Positions 35,389 through 43,424 of a stretch of DNA of 64,000 nt are shown piece by piece. Where the stretch lies: contig CAYYOL010000003.1 of assembly GCA_964473245.1 (NCBI GenBank), positions 1-64,000 of the forward strand, read 5' to 3'. Within the stretch, counting starts at the first letter, position 1. Each line of letters begins with the position of its first letter. The DNA comes from CAYZJV01 sp964473245. GTDB lineage: Bacteria; Spirochaetota; Spirochaetia; Sphaerochaetales; Sphaerochaetaceae. The notes below the pieces were generated by a model. That model did no database searches. It saw only the letters and a list, made by a program, of their open reading frames with translations, and was not told where the DNA came from. The translations under genes and the position numbers were made by a program.

Positions 35389-36687
35389 ATGGGATCGTAC
35401 AAGATAACTGGCGGAACTCCTCTTTCTGGAGCAGTTGCCATCAGCGGAAATAAAAACGCAGCACTCCCCTGCATTGCGGCAACGCTGCTGACCGATGAAC
35501 CGGTGACACTCCACAACATTCCGGCTATCGAGGATGTCAGGGTTATGCTTGAGCTGGTACGAGTCCTCGGTTCGTCGATAACCTGGCTCTCTGACCATTC
35601 CCTTACAATTACAAGTGCAGATGTATCATACGAGCGAGAGACTCCACTCCCTCCCGACCTGGTGGATGCTATCCGAGCATCGCTTCTTCTGGCAGGACCG
35701 CTGGTTGCTCGCAGGGGGCATCTTGTGCTTCCACCTCCAGGGGGGGATGTCATTGGGTTCAGGCGTCTGGACACCCATTTCTTCGCACTCGAGTCTCTTG
35801 GTAGTCGGTGTCGAATTAGTGAAGATGGCTATCTCGAGATTTCGAGTACAGGCGTATTGCGGGGAACGAAGGTGTTTCTCGATGAAGCATCGGTCACAGC
35901 CACAGAGAATGTACTCATGGCTGCAGTTCTCGCAGAAGGAACCACTGTGGTGAGCAATGCCGCATGCGAGCCTCATGTCCAAGATCTCTGTAACCTGCTC
36001 ATCCGAATGGGGGCAAACATAACGGGCGTCGGATCGAATCTCATTACCATCGAGGGGGTGAAAAGCCTATCTGGTGCCGAGTTCACCATCGGGTCCGACT
36101 ATATGGAGGTCGGATCATTCATCGGGTTAGCTGCTGCAACCGGAGGAGAATTGGAGCTCTCAGGTGTCGATATCGAACAATTGCCGATGATGGAAAAGGG
36201 GTTTAATAGAATCGGGATAACGTGGAAAGTGACGGGACCCGAATCCTTGATTGTTCCTGCTTGGCAGTCCCGAATCATAAGAAAGACGGTGAGCGGTCAG
36301 ACACACAAGATTGACGATGCCCCTTGGCCCGGGTTCCCTGCCGACCTACTCAGCATCATCACTGTGGCTGCGACGCAAAGTGCTGGCTCGGTGCTCATTC
36401 ATGAAAAGATGTACGAGTCTCGTATGTTCTTCATCGATTGGCTTATCCGCATGGGAGCGGATATCATCCTCTGTGACCCGCACAGGGCAATAGTACATGG
36501 ACCGGTGAAGCTAAAGCCTGCAGAAGTCTCCAGTCCCGATGTCAGGGCTGGAATGGCACTTGTTATAGCAGCCCTTTGTGCAGATGGTGTCTCGTCGATT
36601 CAGAATATCTATCAGATCGAGCGAGGGTATGAACGGCTCTCGGAGAAGCTTCTGGGTGTAGGTGCTAGGATCCAACGAATCTCCTAA
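35389..36687 (+). CDS. murA: UDP-N-acetylglucosamine 1-carboxyvinyltransferase with Asp at the catalytic Cys position
   Basis: 432 residues; transfers enolpyruvate from PEP to UDP-GlcNAc, the first committed step of peptidoglycan synthesis. Substrate motifs GNKNAALP (20-27), PGFPADLLSI and SSPDVRAGMALVIAAL are present. The active-site loop reads PPPGGDVIGF with D120, where most MurA proteins have the fosfomycin-binding Cys (PGGCAIG). Asp at this position is known in Mycobacterium and Chlamydia and causes fosfomycin resistance. The gene is monocistronic and ends at the DnaA-box locus. Confidence 0.94.
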   Translation: MGSYKITGGTPLSGAVAISGNKNAALPCIAATLLTDEPVTLHNIPAIEDVRVMLELVRVLGSSITWLSDHSLTITSADVSYERETPLPPDLVDAIRASLLLAGPLVARRGHLVLPPPGGDVIGFRRLDTHFFALESLGSRCRISEDGYLEISSTGVLRGTKVFLDEASVTATENVLMAAVLAEGTTVVSNAACEPHVQDLCNLLIRMGANITGVGSNLITIEGVKSLSGAEFTIGSDYMEVGSFIGLAAATGGELELSGVDIEQLPMMEKGFNRIGITWKVTGPESLIVPAWQSRIIRKTVSGQTHKIDDAPWPGFPADLLSIITVAATQSAGSVLIHEKMYESRMFFIDWLIRMGADIILCDPHRAIVHGPVKLKPAEVSSPDVRAGMALVIAALCADGVSSIQNIYQIERGYERLSEKLLGVGARIQRIS

Positions 36688-36755
36688 CCGTATATTTTTC
36701 AAAGAGTTCCGTCCCATTTTCGTCTTGTTTCCCCTCATTCGTACAACACTAGTCA

Positions 36756-36779
36756 ACAAGTTATCCACAACCTTTTCCC
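36756..36779 (+). repeat. 24-bp direct repeat, copy 1, containing a DnaA box
   Basis: ACAAG, TTATCCACA, then ACCTTTTCCC: identical at all 24 positions to 36979-37002. ACTAGT lies close by at both copies. Confidence 0.9.
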
Positions 36780-36818
36780 GATGGCTCCTTCATACACATT
36801 CACGTAACCTTGTCAACT

Positions 36819-36840
36819 GTCTTTCGCATATACGAAAGAC
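36819..36840. repeat. Inverted repeat inside the DnaA-box locus
   Basis: GTCTTTCG, CATATA, CGAAAGAC: a perfect 8-bp inverted repeat with a 6-bp centre that is itself nearly symmetric, suggesting a dimeric protein-binding site. Confidence 0.7.
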
Positions 36841-36978
36841 ACTCATGATTATAATCGTCAACTTATTCCTTATAAACGAATTAGTTGCTATTTTCGACTA
36901 CTTCGATTATCCAATACTTATATAAGAATTATTGGCTTCAATATAGGTATTTACCTGGGTTTTCAACATGTCTCATCC

Positions 36979-37002
36979 ACAAGTTATCCACAACCTTTTC
37001 CC
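36979..37002 (+). repeat. 24-bp direct repeat, copy 2, containing a DnaA box
   Basis: Identical to 36756-36779, 223 bp away start to start. It follows a TCATCCACA box, so two boxes lie 11 bp apart here, and runs to within 1 bp of the EBP-like gene's stop codon. Confidence 0.9.
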
Positions 37003-37003
37003 A

Positions 37004-38176
37004 CTAGTGTTTTAACGCCGATTCTGTAAGTATTTCTGAGAATGAGAGCTCATTTGCCTCCTGATTGGCAAAAAGAACTAGACGTTCCATCTCATAGAGA
37101 AGTTCACGAACATTTCCTGGCCAGTCATGATCCATGATACGGGAAAAAGTCTTCTCGTCGGGTCTTCTTTGCTCTCCGAACGATGTGAGAAAGTGTTCGA
37201 CAAGCAGCGGGATGTCCTCTTTTCTATCGCGAAGTGGAGGGAGGGATATGACTAGACGATTCAATCTATAATATAGGTCGCTTCTCAGAATACCCCTCCG
37301 TTTCAATTCGACTAGGGGGATATTCGATGCTGTGATCAATTTGAACCGAGATGACTCGAGCGTGGTTCCTCCTACCCTGTGATACTCGTTTGTCTCCAAG
37401 AGTCTCAAGAGTTTTCCCTGAATCGATCTATCCATATCCTCCAGCTCATCAAGGAACAGGACACCGCCATGTGCTCGTGCTATGTACCCTGGAGATGCCT
37501 CCTTTGCATCGGTATAGGCGCCTTTCTCGTGTCCGAAAAGATGTGTGTCGGCAAGCGATTTCGGGATGGTTGAACAGTTCACTGCAACGAACGGGTTCGG
37601 TGTTCCCGATCTCTTTCTCAGCATACGTGCAACAACCTCCTTCCCGGTTCCGGTCTCGCCATTGATATGGACACAGGTGAATATGGGGCCAATCCGCTTC
37701 ACGATTCTCCGCACTTCGATCATTGCAGGTGAACGTCCGACGAGCTCTCTCGAGTGTGGATCCTGTTCGAGGGTTTTCTGGATTCTCTCCAATTGAGCCG
37801 GTGTTAGATGCTCCTTGATTGCCTTTACACCTGCAATTTTGATTACACATGCTATGAGATCCTCGATGGTGAACGTTCTGTTGATCATTCCCAAGTATTC
37901 ATCCTGGAGAAATGACCGATTCTTCGAGAACACTCCATTCGTGATGATGATTCGCTTTCCTGGAAGTCGTTCCTGCAAGATCGTACCGAATATGGCCGAA
38001 AGTCCCGCTTTATTGAAATCCTCATCGATCATGAGAATGGGATTTGTATCATGCTCCATTCTAGCTTTAACCGAAGATATCTGGCTCGGATGTGTCAACG
38101 AGATGCACCCTGTCCTCAACTGACGGTTGATACTAGCGCGTAGTTTTGGATCTTTTGAGATGAGATACAATGACAC
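37004..38176 (-). CDS. Enhancer-binding-protein-like AAA+ protein with altered GAFTGA loop and no DNA-binding domain
   Basis: 390 residues. The N-terminal 115 resemble a degenerate receiver domain (D51 in LMIDED). Residues about 145-375 are a sigma-54 activator AAA+ domain: Walker A GETGTGKE (173-180), Walker B FLDE (241-244), arginine-finger region RSDLYYRLNRL (298-308), WPGNVREL (352-359). The sigma-54-contacting GAFTGA loop reads GAYTDA (219-224), and the chain stops right after the AAA+ domain without the usual Fis-type helix-turn-helix. GTG start with an AGGAGG site 5-6 nt upstream. Confidence 0.8.
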   Translation of the reverse strand: MSLYLISKDPKLRASINRQLRTGCISLTHPSQISSVKARMEHDTNPILMIDEDFNKAGLSAIFGTILQERLPGKRIIITNGVFSKNRSFLQDEYLGMINRTFTIEDLIACVIKIAGVKAIKEHLTPAQLERIQKTLEQDPHSRELVGRSPAMIEVRRIVKRIGPIFTCVHINGETGTGKEVVARMLRKRSGTPNPFVAVNCSTIPKSLADTHLFGHEKGAYTDAKEASPGYIARAHGGVLFLDELEDMDRSIQGKLLRLLETNEYHRVGGTTLESSRFKLITASNIPLVELKRRGILRSDLYYRLNRLVISLPPLRDRKEDIPLLVEHFLTSFGEQRRPDEKTFSRIMDHDWPGNVRELLYEMERLVLFANQEANELSFSEILTESALKH

Positions 38177-38261
38177 CGAATCCTCCTTGTCTCACAGTCT
38201 AGCAGTGTGGTGTGTCCATATCGTAAGGGAGAATCGGTGAGAATGGAATGTCTCAAATTTG

Positions 38262-39020
38262 CTACAGTTTTTCGACTAGGAGGTGTTGTACGATGGCTAC
38301 AGCCGCTATGGCTGCCGTTTCGGCTCGCAATATATTGGTTTTCAATAGCACTGGGTGAAAATCCTCTCGTATGAGCATTTGAACCTCAGACTCAGTGAAT
38401 CCCCCTTCAGGGCCTATCACCAGTGCGATCGGTGCTGTTCGAGTCAACTCGGCCAGTGTTCGTTGTTGAGCTTGCGATACTTGGTGCAACATACACGCTG
38501 GTCCTCTGTGTCCCCAATCTGCTGATACCTGATCCAACTTGATAGGGGTGCCGATTGTGGTGACTACCAGTGAACCACTTTGCTGGACTGCCTCTTTTAC
38601 GATTTTTTCGTAGCGGATCCGGCGATCATCCTCTTTTCCGGTCATATCCACCAAGGATCGTTCACTTGTCACGGGAACGATCCGGGTTACCCCGAGTTCT
38701 GTTGCTTGGCGGACAATCTGATCCATCTTTTTCCCTTTGCAGACAGCCTGATAGAGATGTATTTCGGGAAATGGACCACGATACTCAGGAAGAGCATCGG
38801 TGAGAGCCTGCGGTTCACTAGTCTGTGCACAGAGGAGTGTACATGAATTGCGATGCACCGATTCAATGGTAAGATCCCACAATGCTCCTGAGAAATCTCT
38901 ACCGGTAAACTGCATCCCCTCCGAGAGTCGGAGAACCTTGGTCAGGTAGTGGACATCTTTGCCCACTACCGTGTAGCGTTCCGTTCCCCTGAAATCTGAG
39001 GGGAGCACATACATTCGCAT
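38262..39020 (-). CDS. rsmE: 16S rRNA (uracil1498-N3)-methyltransferase
   Basis: 252 residues with an N-terminal PUA-like domain and a SPOUT (knotted) methyltransferase domain. Markers are QATELGVTRIVPVTSERS and the SAM-pocket LVIGPEGGFTESEVQ. It methylates U1498 of 16S rRNA using SAM. The start codon overlaps the ctpA stop by one base (TGATG), so it is translationally coupled to ctpA. Confidence 0.93.
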   Translation of the reverse strand: MRMYVLPSDFRGTERYTVVGKDVHYLTKVLRLSEGMQFTGRDFSGALWDLTIESVHRNSCTLLCAQTSEPQALTDALPEYRGPFPEIHLYQAVCKGKKMDQIVRQATELGVTRIVPVTSERSLVDMTGKEDDRRIRYEKIVKEAVQQSGSLVVTTIGTPIKLDQVSADWGHRGPACMLHQVSQAQQRTLAELTRTAPIALVIGPEGGFTESEVQMLIREDFHPVLLKTNILRAETAAIAAVAIVQHLLVEKL

Positions 39021-40468
39021 CAGTGGCCGGTCTCCAAGTATTCTATTGCACGTTTCAGGACACGGTCGTAATCGGGATCTGCCACGGGTCTATCATCATA
39101 AGGCATCTCATAGAGATATTCTCTCCTGAGAAGCACGCGATACACATCTTTTTCGAGTGGAGAGTCCTCTCCTATCACGGTATCGATGAACAGTTCAACA
39201 TTCTCGCTGGTGAACTCAGGATGATCGTCGATAAACTCCTGAATAACCCCGCTTCCGACGAACTCCATATAGGTTTCCATGTCCTCTTCTTCGATCTGGA
39301 GATCGGCTACTTCTATATCCACTGGAATTCCTACTTCATGGATATCGTTTCCCGATGGTGTTCGATACTGACTTGTGGTGAGGCTATAAAATCCATCACC
39401 GAATGGAGAGACGATCTGAATGAGCCCTTTCCCGAACGATGTCGATCCAATAAGGGTCGCCCGGTCGTTGTCTCTCAAAGCTCCCGCGAGGATTTCCGAA
39501 CTCGATGCCGAGCCTTCGTTCTGCAACACGACCACAGGCATGGATTGAGGGATCAGAACCCGCGACGAAGCCACATAGGTTCTATTGTTCGCTGGCTCTT
39601 TCCCTGTGACATGTACAACCGTACCATTCGAGAGAAGGAAGTCGGCAACAGCCATGGTCGAATCGACGATTCCTCCCGGATTGTCTCTTAGGTCGAGAAT
39701 CAGACTGGAAATACCCTGTTCTAAAAGATTGGCTAGTTCCTTGCGAACCTGTTCTCCGGTTGTAGTGGTGAACTGGATGATTCGCAGGTACCCGATATCG
39801 TCGTGAATGATATCCGAGGAGACGGTCGGAATAGCCACAATCTTCCGGATCACGGTGATCTCGAAAGTCGTCTTCCCTCGTAGCACAGTGAGCTCCACCG
39901 GAGTGTTCGGTGTACCCTTGAGAGCTCGGGAAGCGTCGTTCGCCTCCCAATCCTCCACCGACTCACCATCGATATGACTTATAAGGTCTCCTGAGCGGAG
40001 TCCTGCTGCCTCAGCAGGAGAACCGGGAAACACGCTGGTGATATTGACCATGTAGGTTTCGGGCTGTGTGAAATCTCTATGGTCTAGATAGTGTTTGGAT
40101 ATGTACGCACCAATACCACCGTATGTTCCGCTGGTATCTTCACTGAAGTCGGCTGCATCCTTACTCACGATGTAGGCAGAATACTTGTCCTCCAGTCCGG
40201 TGAAGAGACCTTTAGCCATACTTTCGTATACCGCCTTATGATCTATATCAAAAAGGAAATCACGTTGTACCAGGCGGTAGAGTAGCTCGAGTTTCTGCAT
40301 ATTCGCAGAAACCTCATCCTCCGCATACCGCGTTGTCGGAGGAGCCGATACGGGCGCACCGGTGAAGAAAGCAGGAATCATCTGTTCATCGATACCGGTC
40401 GCCGCGGCTGCCTGACTGATGAATACAGACAAGACAACCAGTGTCATGATGGTTACTATCTTTTTCAT
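39020..40468 (-). CDS. ctpA: C-terminal processing protease (S41 family, PDZ)
   Basis: 482 residues. An N-terminal signal sequence (about residues 1-23, MKKIVTIMTLVVLSVF then SQAAA) sends it to the periplasm. A PDZ domain (AAGLRSGDLISHIDGESVEDW) is followed by the tail-specific protease core with the catalytic Ser in NEGSASSSEI and the Lys in TSFGKGLIQ. Such proteases trim or degrade exported proteins from the C-terminus. The frame extends to 40618, but ATG 40468 gives the signal peptide; a TATATT box lies 6 nt before it. Confidence 0.9.
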   Translation of the reverse strand: MKKIVTIMTLVVLSVFISQAAAATGIDEQMIPAFFTGAPVSAPPTTRYAEDEVSANMQKLELLYRLVQRDFLFDIDHKAVYESMAKGLFTGLEDKYSAYIVSKDAADFSEDTSGTYGGIGAYISKHYLDHRDFTQPETYMVNITSVFPGSPAEAAGLRSGDLISHIDGESVEDWEANDASRALKGTPNTPVELTVLRGKTTFEITVIRKIVAIPTVSSDIIHDDIGYLRIIQFTTTTGEQVRKELANLLEQGISSLILDLRDNPGGIVDSTMAVADFLLSNGTVVHVTGKEPANNRTYVASSRVLIPQSMPVVVLQNEGSASSSEILAGALRDNDRATLIGSTSFGKGLIQIVSPFGDGFYSLTTSQYRTPSGNDIHEVGIPVDIEVADLQIEEEDMETYMEFVGSGVIQEFIDDHPEFTSENVELFIDTVIGEDSPLEKDVYRVLLRREYLYEMPYDDRPVADPDYDRVLKRAIEYLETGH

Positions 40469-40536
40469 ATCCATAATATATAGCATTTCCCTCAAGTCGG
40501 CTACAAATAGAGAGGAACTCCCGTGAGGGCATACGG

Positions 40537-40565
40537 TTGACCATCGTTGTTTCTCATCGTACACT
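40537..40565 (+). promoter_or_regulatory. Predicted leaderless promoter of lgt
   Basis: TTGACC, 17 bp, TACACT, then 6 nt to the ATG at 40572; no Shine-Dalgarno site. The divergent ctpA has TATATT (40475-40480 on minus) 6 nt before its ATG, with only a weak -35 box. Confidence 0.5.
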
Positions 40566-40571
40566 TCCGCC

Positions 40572-41579
40572 ATGTTCCAATATATAGCATATCCTTCCTG
40601 GATTTCTCCGTATATCATCTCAGGGCTGCCTGTTCGTTGGTACAGTCTTATGTATCTTGTAGCCTTTGCCTTTACCTATGTGCTGTTCATCAGACAGCGG
40701 AACCAGGGGCTCATTTCGATCTCGAACGACGACACCTATACCCTGTTTCTCTATACGATTGCCGGACTCGTCTTGGGAGCTCGACTTTTTTCCACCCTCT
40801 TCTACGAGGGCTCTCTGTACTACTGGAAGAATCCTTGGCTCATATTCTGGCCATTCTCCGGTGGACAATTCGTCGGGCTTCCTGGAATGAGCTATCATGG
40901 AGGACTCGTCGGAGCCGTTGCTGGAGGATTGCTCTTCTCTCGCAGATACAAGAAGAAGTTCCTAGACATTGCAGATATCATGGTTGCAGCTATTCCGCTT
41001 GGTTACACCTTCGGCAGGCTGGGGAACTTCATCAATGGAGAGCTATGGGGGAGAGTCTCCACAGCTCCGTGGGCCATAGTTTTCCCTCGTGCTCCATCGT
41101 TCTCGACCAATTACGCATGGGTTCGATCTATTGCCGACTCAGTGGGAATCGAGTATATATCCGGAGCAATGGTGAACCTTCCACGGCACCCGAGCCAGCT
41201 CTACGAGGCGCTTTTCGAGGGCATCCTCCTCTGGGTGTTTCTCTGGTTCTTTATCCGAAAGCGGAAACGATTTCCCGGTCATGTCCTTAGCTGGTACATG
41301 ATAGGGTACGGCACGGTCCGATTTTTGATCGAGTATCTCAGAGAGCCGGACTCGCATCTCGGTTTCATGATTGCCTGGGGTGCTCGTACTGAGCCCACCG
41401 CGCTGTTCCTCTCTCCTTTGAATATCTCCATGGGGCAACTGTTAAGTCTAGCCATGGTAGTTGTTGGCATATTCTACCTGTTCTATGGGGAGCGACGGTA
41501 TCGAAAAATTGTTGCGTCTCAGACTGTGCGAGTACAGCAAAAGAAGAGATCGGGCGGAAAAAAGAAGAGAAAGAGATAA
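40572..41579 (+). CDS. lgt: Prolipoprotein diacylglyceryl transferase
   Basis: 335 residues, about seven membrane helices. The family signature GRLGNFINGELWGR is intact, as are YHGGLVGAVAGG with the catalytic His region and the HPSQLYEALFEG block. Lgt adds diacylglycerol from phosphatidylglycerol to the lipobox Cys of prolipoproteins, which matters in lipoprotein-rich spirochaetes. The tail is Lys/Arg-rich. It is 9 nt before the aminopeptidase gene. Confidence 0.95.
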   Translation: MFQYIAYPSWISPYIISGLPVRWYSLMYLVAFAFTYVLFIRQRNQGLISISNDDTYTLFLYTIAGLVLGARLFSTLFYEGSLYYWKNPWLIFWPFSGGQFVGLPGMSYHGGLVGAVAGGLLFSRRYKKKFLDIADIMVAAIPLGYTFGRLGNFINGELWGRVSTAPWAIVFPRAPSFSTNYAWVRSIADSVGIEYISGAMVNLPRHPSQLYEALFEGILLWVFLWFFIRKRKRFPGHVLSWYMIGYGTVRFLIEYLREPDSHLGFMIAWGARTEPTALFLSPLNISMGQLLSLAMVVVGIFYLFYGERRYRKIVASQTVRVQQKKRSGGKKKRKR

Positions 41580-41588
41580 GGAGCATTT

Positions 41589-43364
41589 ATGTCGGATAGA
41601 GAGAAGCGACTGGAACAGATTCGCAGCCTGATGCGTGAACACCAGATCGATGCATGGATTGTTTATGGTAGCGACCCGCATGGGAGCGAGTATGTTGCCC
41701 CGAGGTGGCGAACCAGAGCCTGGCTATCTGGGTTCACCGGATCTGCAGGCACTGTTGTCGTGACCGAGACCCAAGCGCTGCTCTGGGTCGACTCTCGCTA
41801 CTTCATCCAGGCTGCTCAACAGATTGCCGGAACATCATTCGAGCTCATGAAGCTCGATACCCCACAGGTGCCGGATCATGTGACATGGCTGGTTGAACAT
41901 ATGCAGCACGATGCAAGAGTGGGGGTTGCTGGTGAGCAGGTGGTCATATCTGCCGCTCGTACGCTCCGAAACGCATGTTCACGAAAGCAGATCGAACTCG
42001 TATTCACAGAAGATTGGTTCTCGGATGTGTGGGTAGATCGTCCACCTGTTCCCTGCGAACCGGTACGTGCACAGGATCTCTCGATCGCAGGGGTCTCGGC
42101 AGAGGCAAAGGTTGAGCGGGTGAGAAAGGTCCTGAAGGAGAAGGGGTGTACGCATACACTCATTAGTTCACTTGATGATATTGCTTGGCTTCTCAATGTG
42201 CGTGGATCAGATGTTGCTTACAACCCCGTGTTTCTCGCCTATTTATTCATTCATGAGAGAAGTGCCGTGCTGTTTGCAGACTCTACACGGTTCGACTCGG
42301 AGCTCACTGCAGATCTTTCGCAAGTTTGCGAGATCCGTCCATACACAGAGGTCTACTCATATCTCGGTTCCGCTTTTTCGGGAACCGATGTCCTCTACCT
42401 CTCCATCGATAAAACGAATGTACAGATACAGAGTTCGATTCCAGTCGGTGTCCACATCGTGGAGGGAACCGATATCTCCACCGAGCTGAAGGCGAGGAAA
42501 TCCCTTGTGGAGATCGAGGGGATGAGGCGTGCCCACGTACTCGATGGTGTCGCCATGGTGAAATTGCTCGCTGAACTTGATCGTACCGAGACAACCTATA
42601 GTGAAATCACGATTGCCGAGCGGCTTGAGGAGCTCAGAGCAGAGCACGAAGAGTTTCTCGGACCATCGTTTTCTCCCATTGCCGGATTCAACGCTCATGG
42701 AGCTCTTGCTCACTACAGTGCGACCGAGGAGACCTCTGCCGTACTTGAGGGAGACGGGCTGCTTGTGCTCGACACTGGTGGTCAGTACCGGACCGGTACT
42801 ACCGATATTACGAGGACTCTCCTTTTCGGCGAGCCGACAGAGCAGATGAGACGAGACTATACGCTGGTGCTCAAGGGCAATCTCGCACTGGCTGCGCAAC
42901 GATTTCCTGCAGGGACGTTCGGCTACCAGCTGGATACACTCGCTAGACAGTATCTCTGGCAGGCAGGCCTTGCCTACGGCCATGGAACCGGGCACGGTGT
43001 CGGATTCTGTCTGAACGTACATGAAGGACCGCAGAATATTTCACCAAAGCCGATTACGGCCCCATTGGACATTGGGGTCATTCTGAGCGATGAACCCGGT
43101 ATCTATCGGGAAGGTTTGTACGGGATCAGACTTGAGAATCTCGTGGTGGTACAGCATGCAGGAACCAGCGAGTTCGGCATATTCCATGCATTCGATGTCC
43201 TCACGCTCTGTCCTTTCGAGCGGAGACTCATTGAAACCGACCTACTGACCGAGACTGAAAAGAGTATGCTCGACGCCTACCATGGATGGGTATACCAGGA
43301 GTTATCGGAAAGATTATCGAAAGAGGACGCTGAATGGTTGCGAGCGGCGACTTTACCTCTTTAG
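41589..43364 (+). CDS. pepP: Xaa-Pro aminopeptidase (M24B)
   Basis: 591 residues: two creatinase-type N-terminal domains and a C-terminal pita-bread M24 catalytic domain, the long eukaryote-like APP1 layout rather than the 440-residue E. coli form. Metal-ligand blocks are LVLDTGGQYRTGTTDITRT, GTGHGVGFCLNVHEGP and LSDEPGIY, with the final Glu in RLENLVVV. It removes N-terminal residues before proline in the cytoplasm. AAGGAG precedes the ATG. The symbol is by function, not close orthology. Confidence 0.9.
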   Translation: MSDREKRLEQIRSLMREHQIDAWIVYGSDPHGSEYVAPRWRTRAWLSGFTGSAGTVVVTETQALLWVDSRYFIQAAQQIAGTSFELMKLDTPQVPDHVTWLVEHMQHDARVGVAGEQVVISAARTLRNACSRKQIELVFTEDWFSDVWVDRPPVPCEPVRAQDLSIAGVSAEAKVERVRKVLKEKGCTHTLISSLDDIAWLLNVRGSDVAYNPVFLAYLFIHERSAVLFADSTRFDSELTADLSQVCEIRPYTEVYSYLGSAFSGTDVLYLSIDKTNVQIQSSIPVGVHIVEGTDISTELKARKSLVEIEGMRRAHVLDGVAMVKLLAELDRTETTYSEITIAERLEELRAEHEEFLGPSFSPIAGFNAHGALAHYSATEETSAVLEGDGLLVLDTGGQYRTGTTDITRTLLFGEPTEQMRRDYTLVLKGNLALAAQRFPAGTFGYQLDTLARQYLWQAGLAYGHGTGHGVGFCLNVHEGPQNISPKPITAPLDIGVILSDEPGIYREGLYGIRLENLVVVQHAGTSEFGIFHAFDVLTLCPFERRLIETDLLTETEKSMLDAYHGWVYQELSERLSKEDAEWLRAATLPL

Positions 43365-43380
43365 GCGCAATCAGTATATT
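43352..43380 (+). promoter_or_regulatory. Promoter of gpmI
   Basis: TTTACC, 17 bp, TATATT, overlapping the end of the aminopeptidase gene. The leader is about 38 nt with an AAGGAG site. Confidence 0.45.
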
Positions 43381-43424
43381 CAACGTAAGTTGGCCAGGGA
43401 GCCACAACCAAGGAGTACGATCAT

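Larger units (their letters stand above)
36688..37003. other. Non-coding AT-rich locus with DnaA boxes between convergent genes
   Basis: About 316 bp without a credible gene, between the ends of murA and the EBP-like gene, so it cannot be a promoter region for either. It holds two perfect TTATCCACA boxes (36761-36769, 36984-36992), a TCATCCACA (36973-36981), a 24-bp direct repeat around the two perfect boxes, an inverted repeat (36819-36840) and a very AT-rich middle (36843-36935). It may be a secondary DnaA-binding locus or part of the origin. Confidence 0.7.

Noticed and set aside
35314..35598. N-terminal extension of the PfkB-kinase frame
   Set aside because: Antisense to murA and without family similarity; the kinase fold starts at 35313.
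36662..36925. Open frame of 87 codons across the murA end and the DnaA-box locus
   Set aside because: Begins inside murA, has no ribosome site, and its composition simply reflects AT-rich non-coding sequence with repeats.
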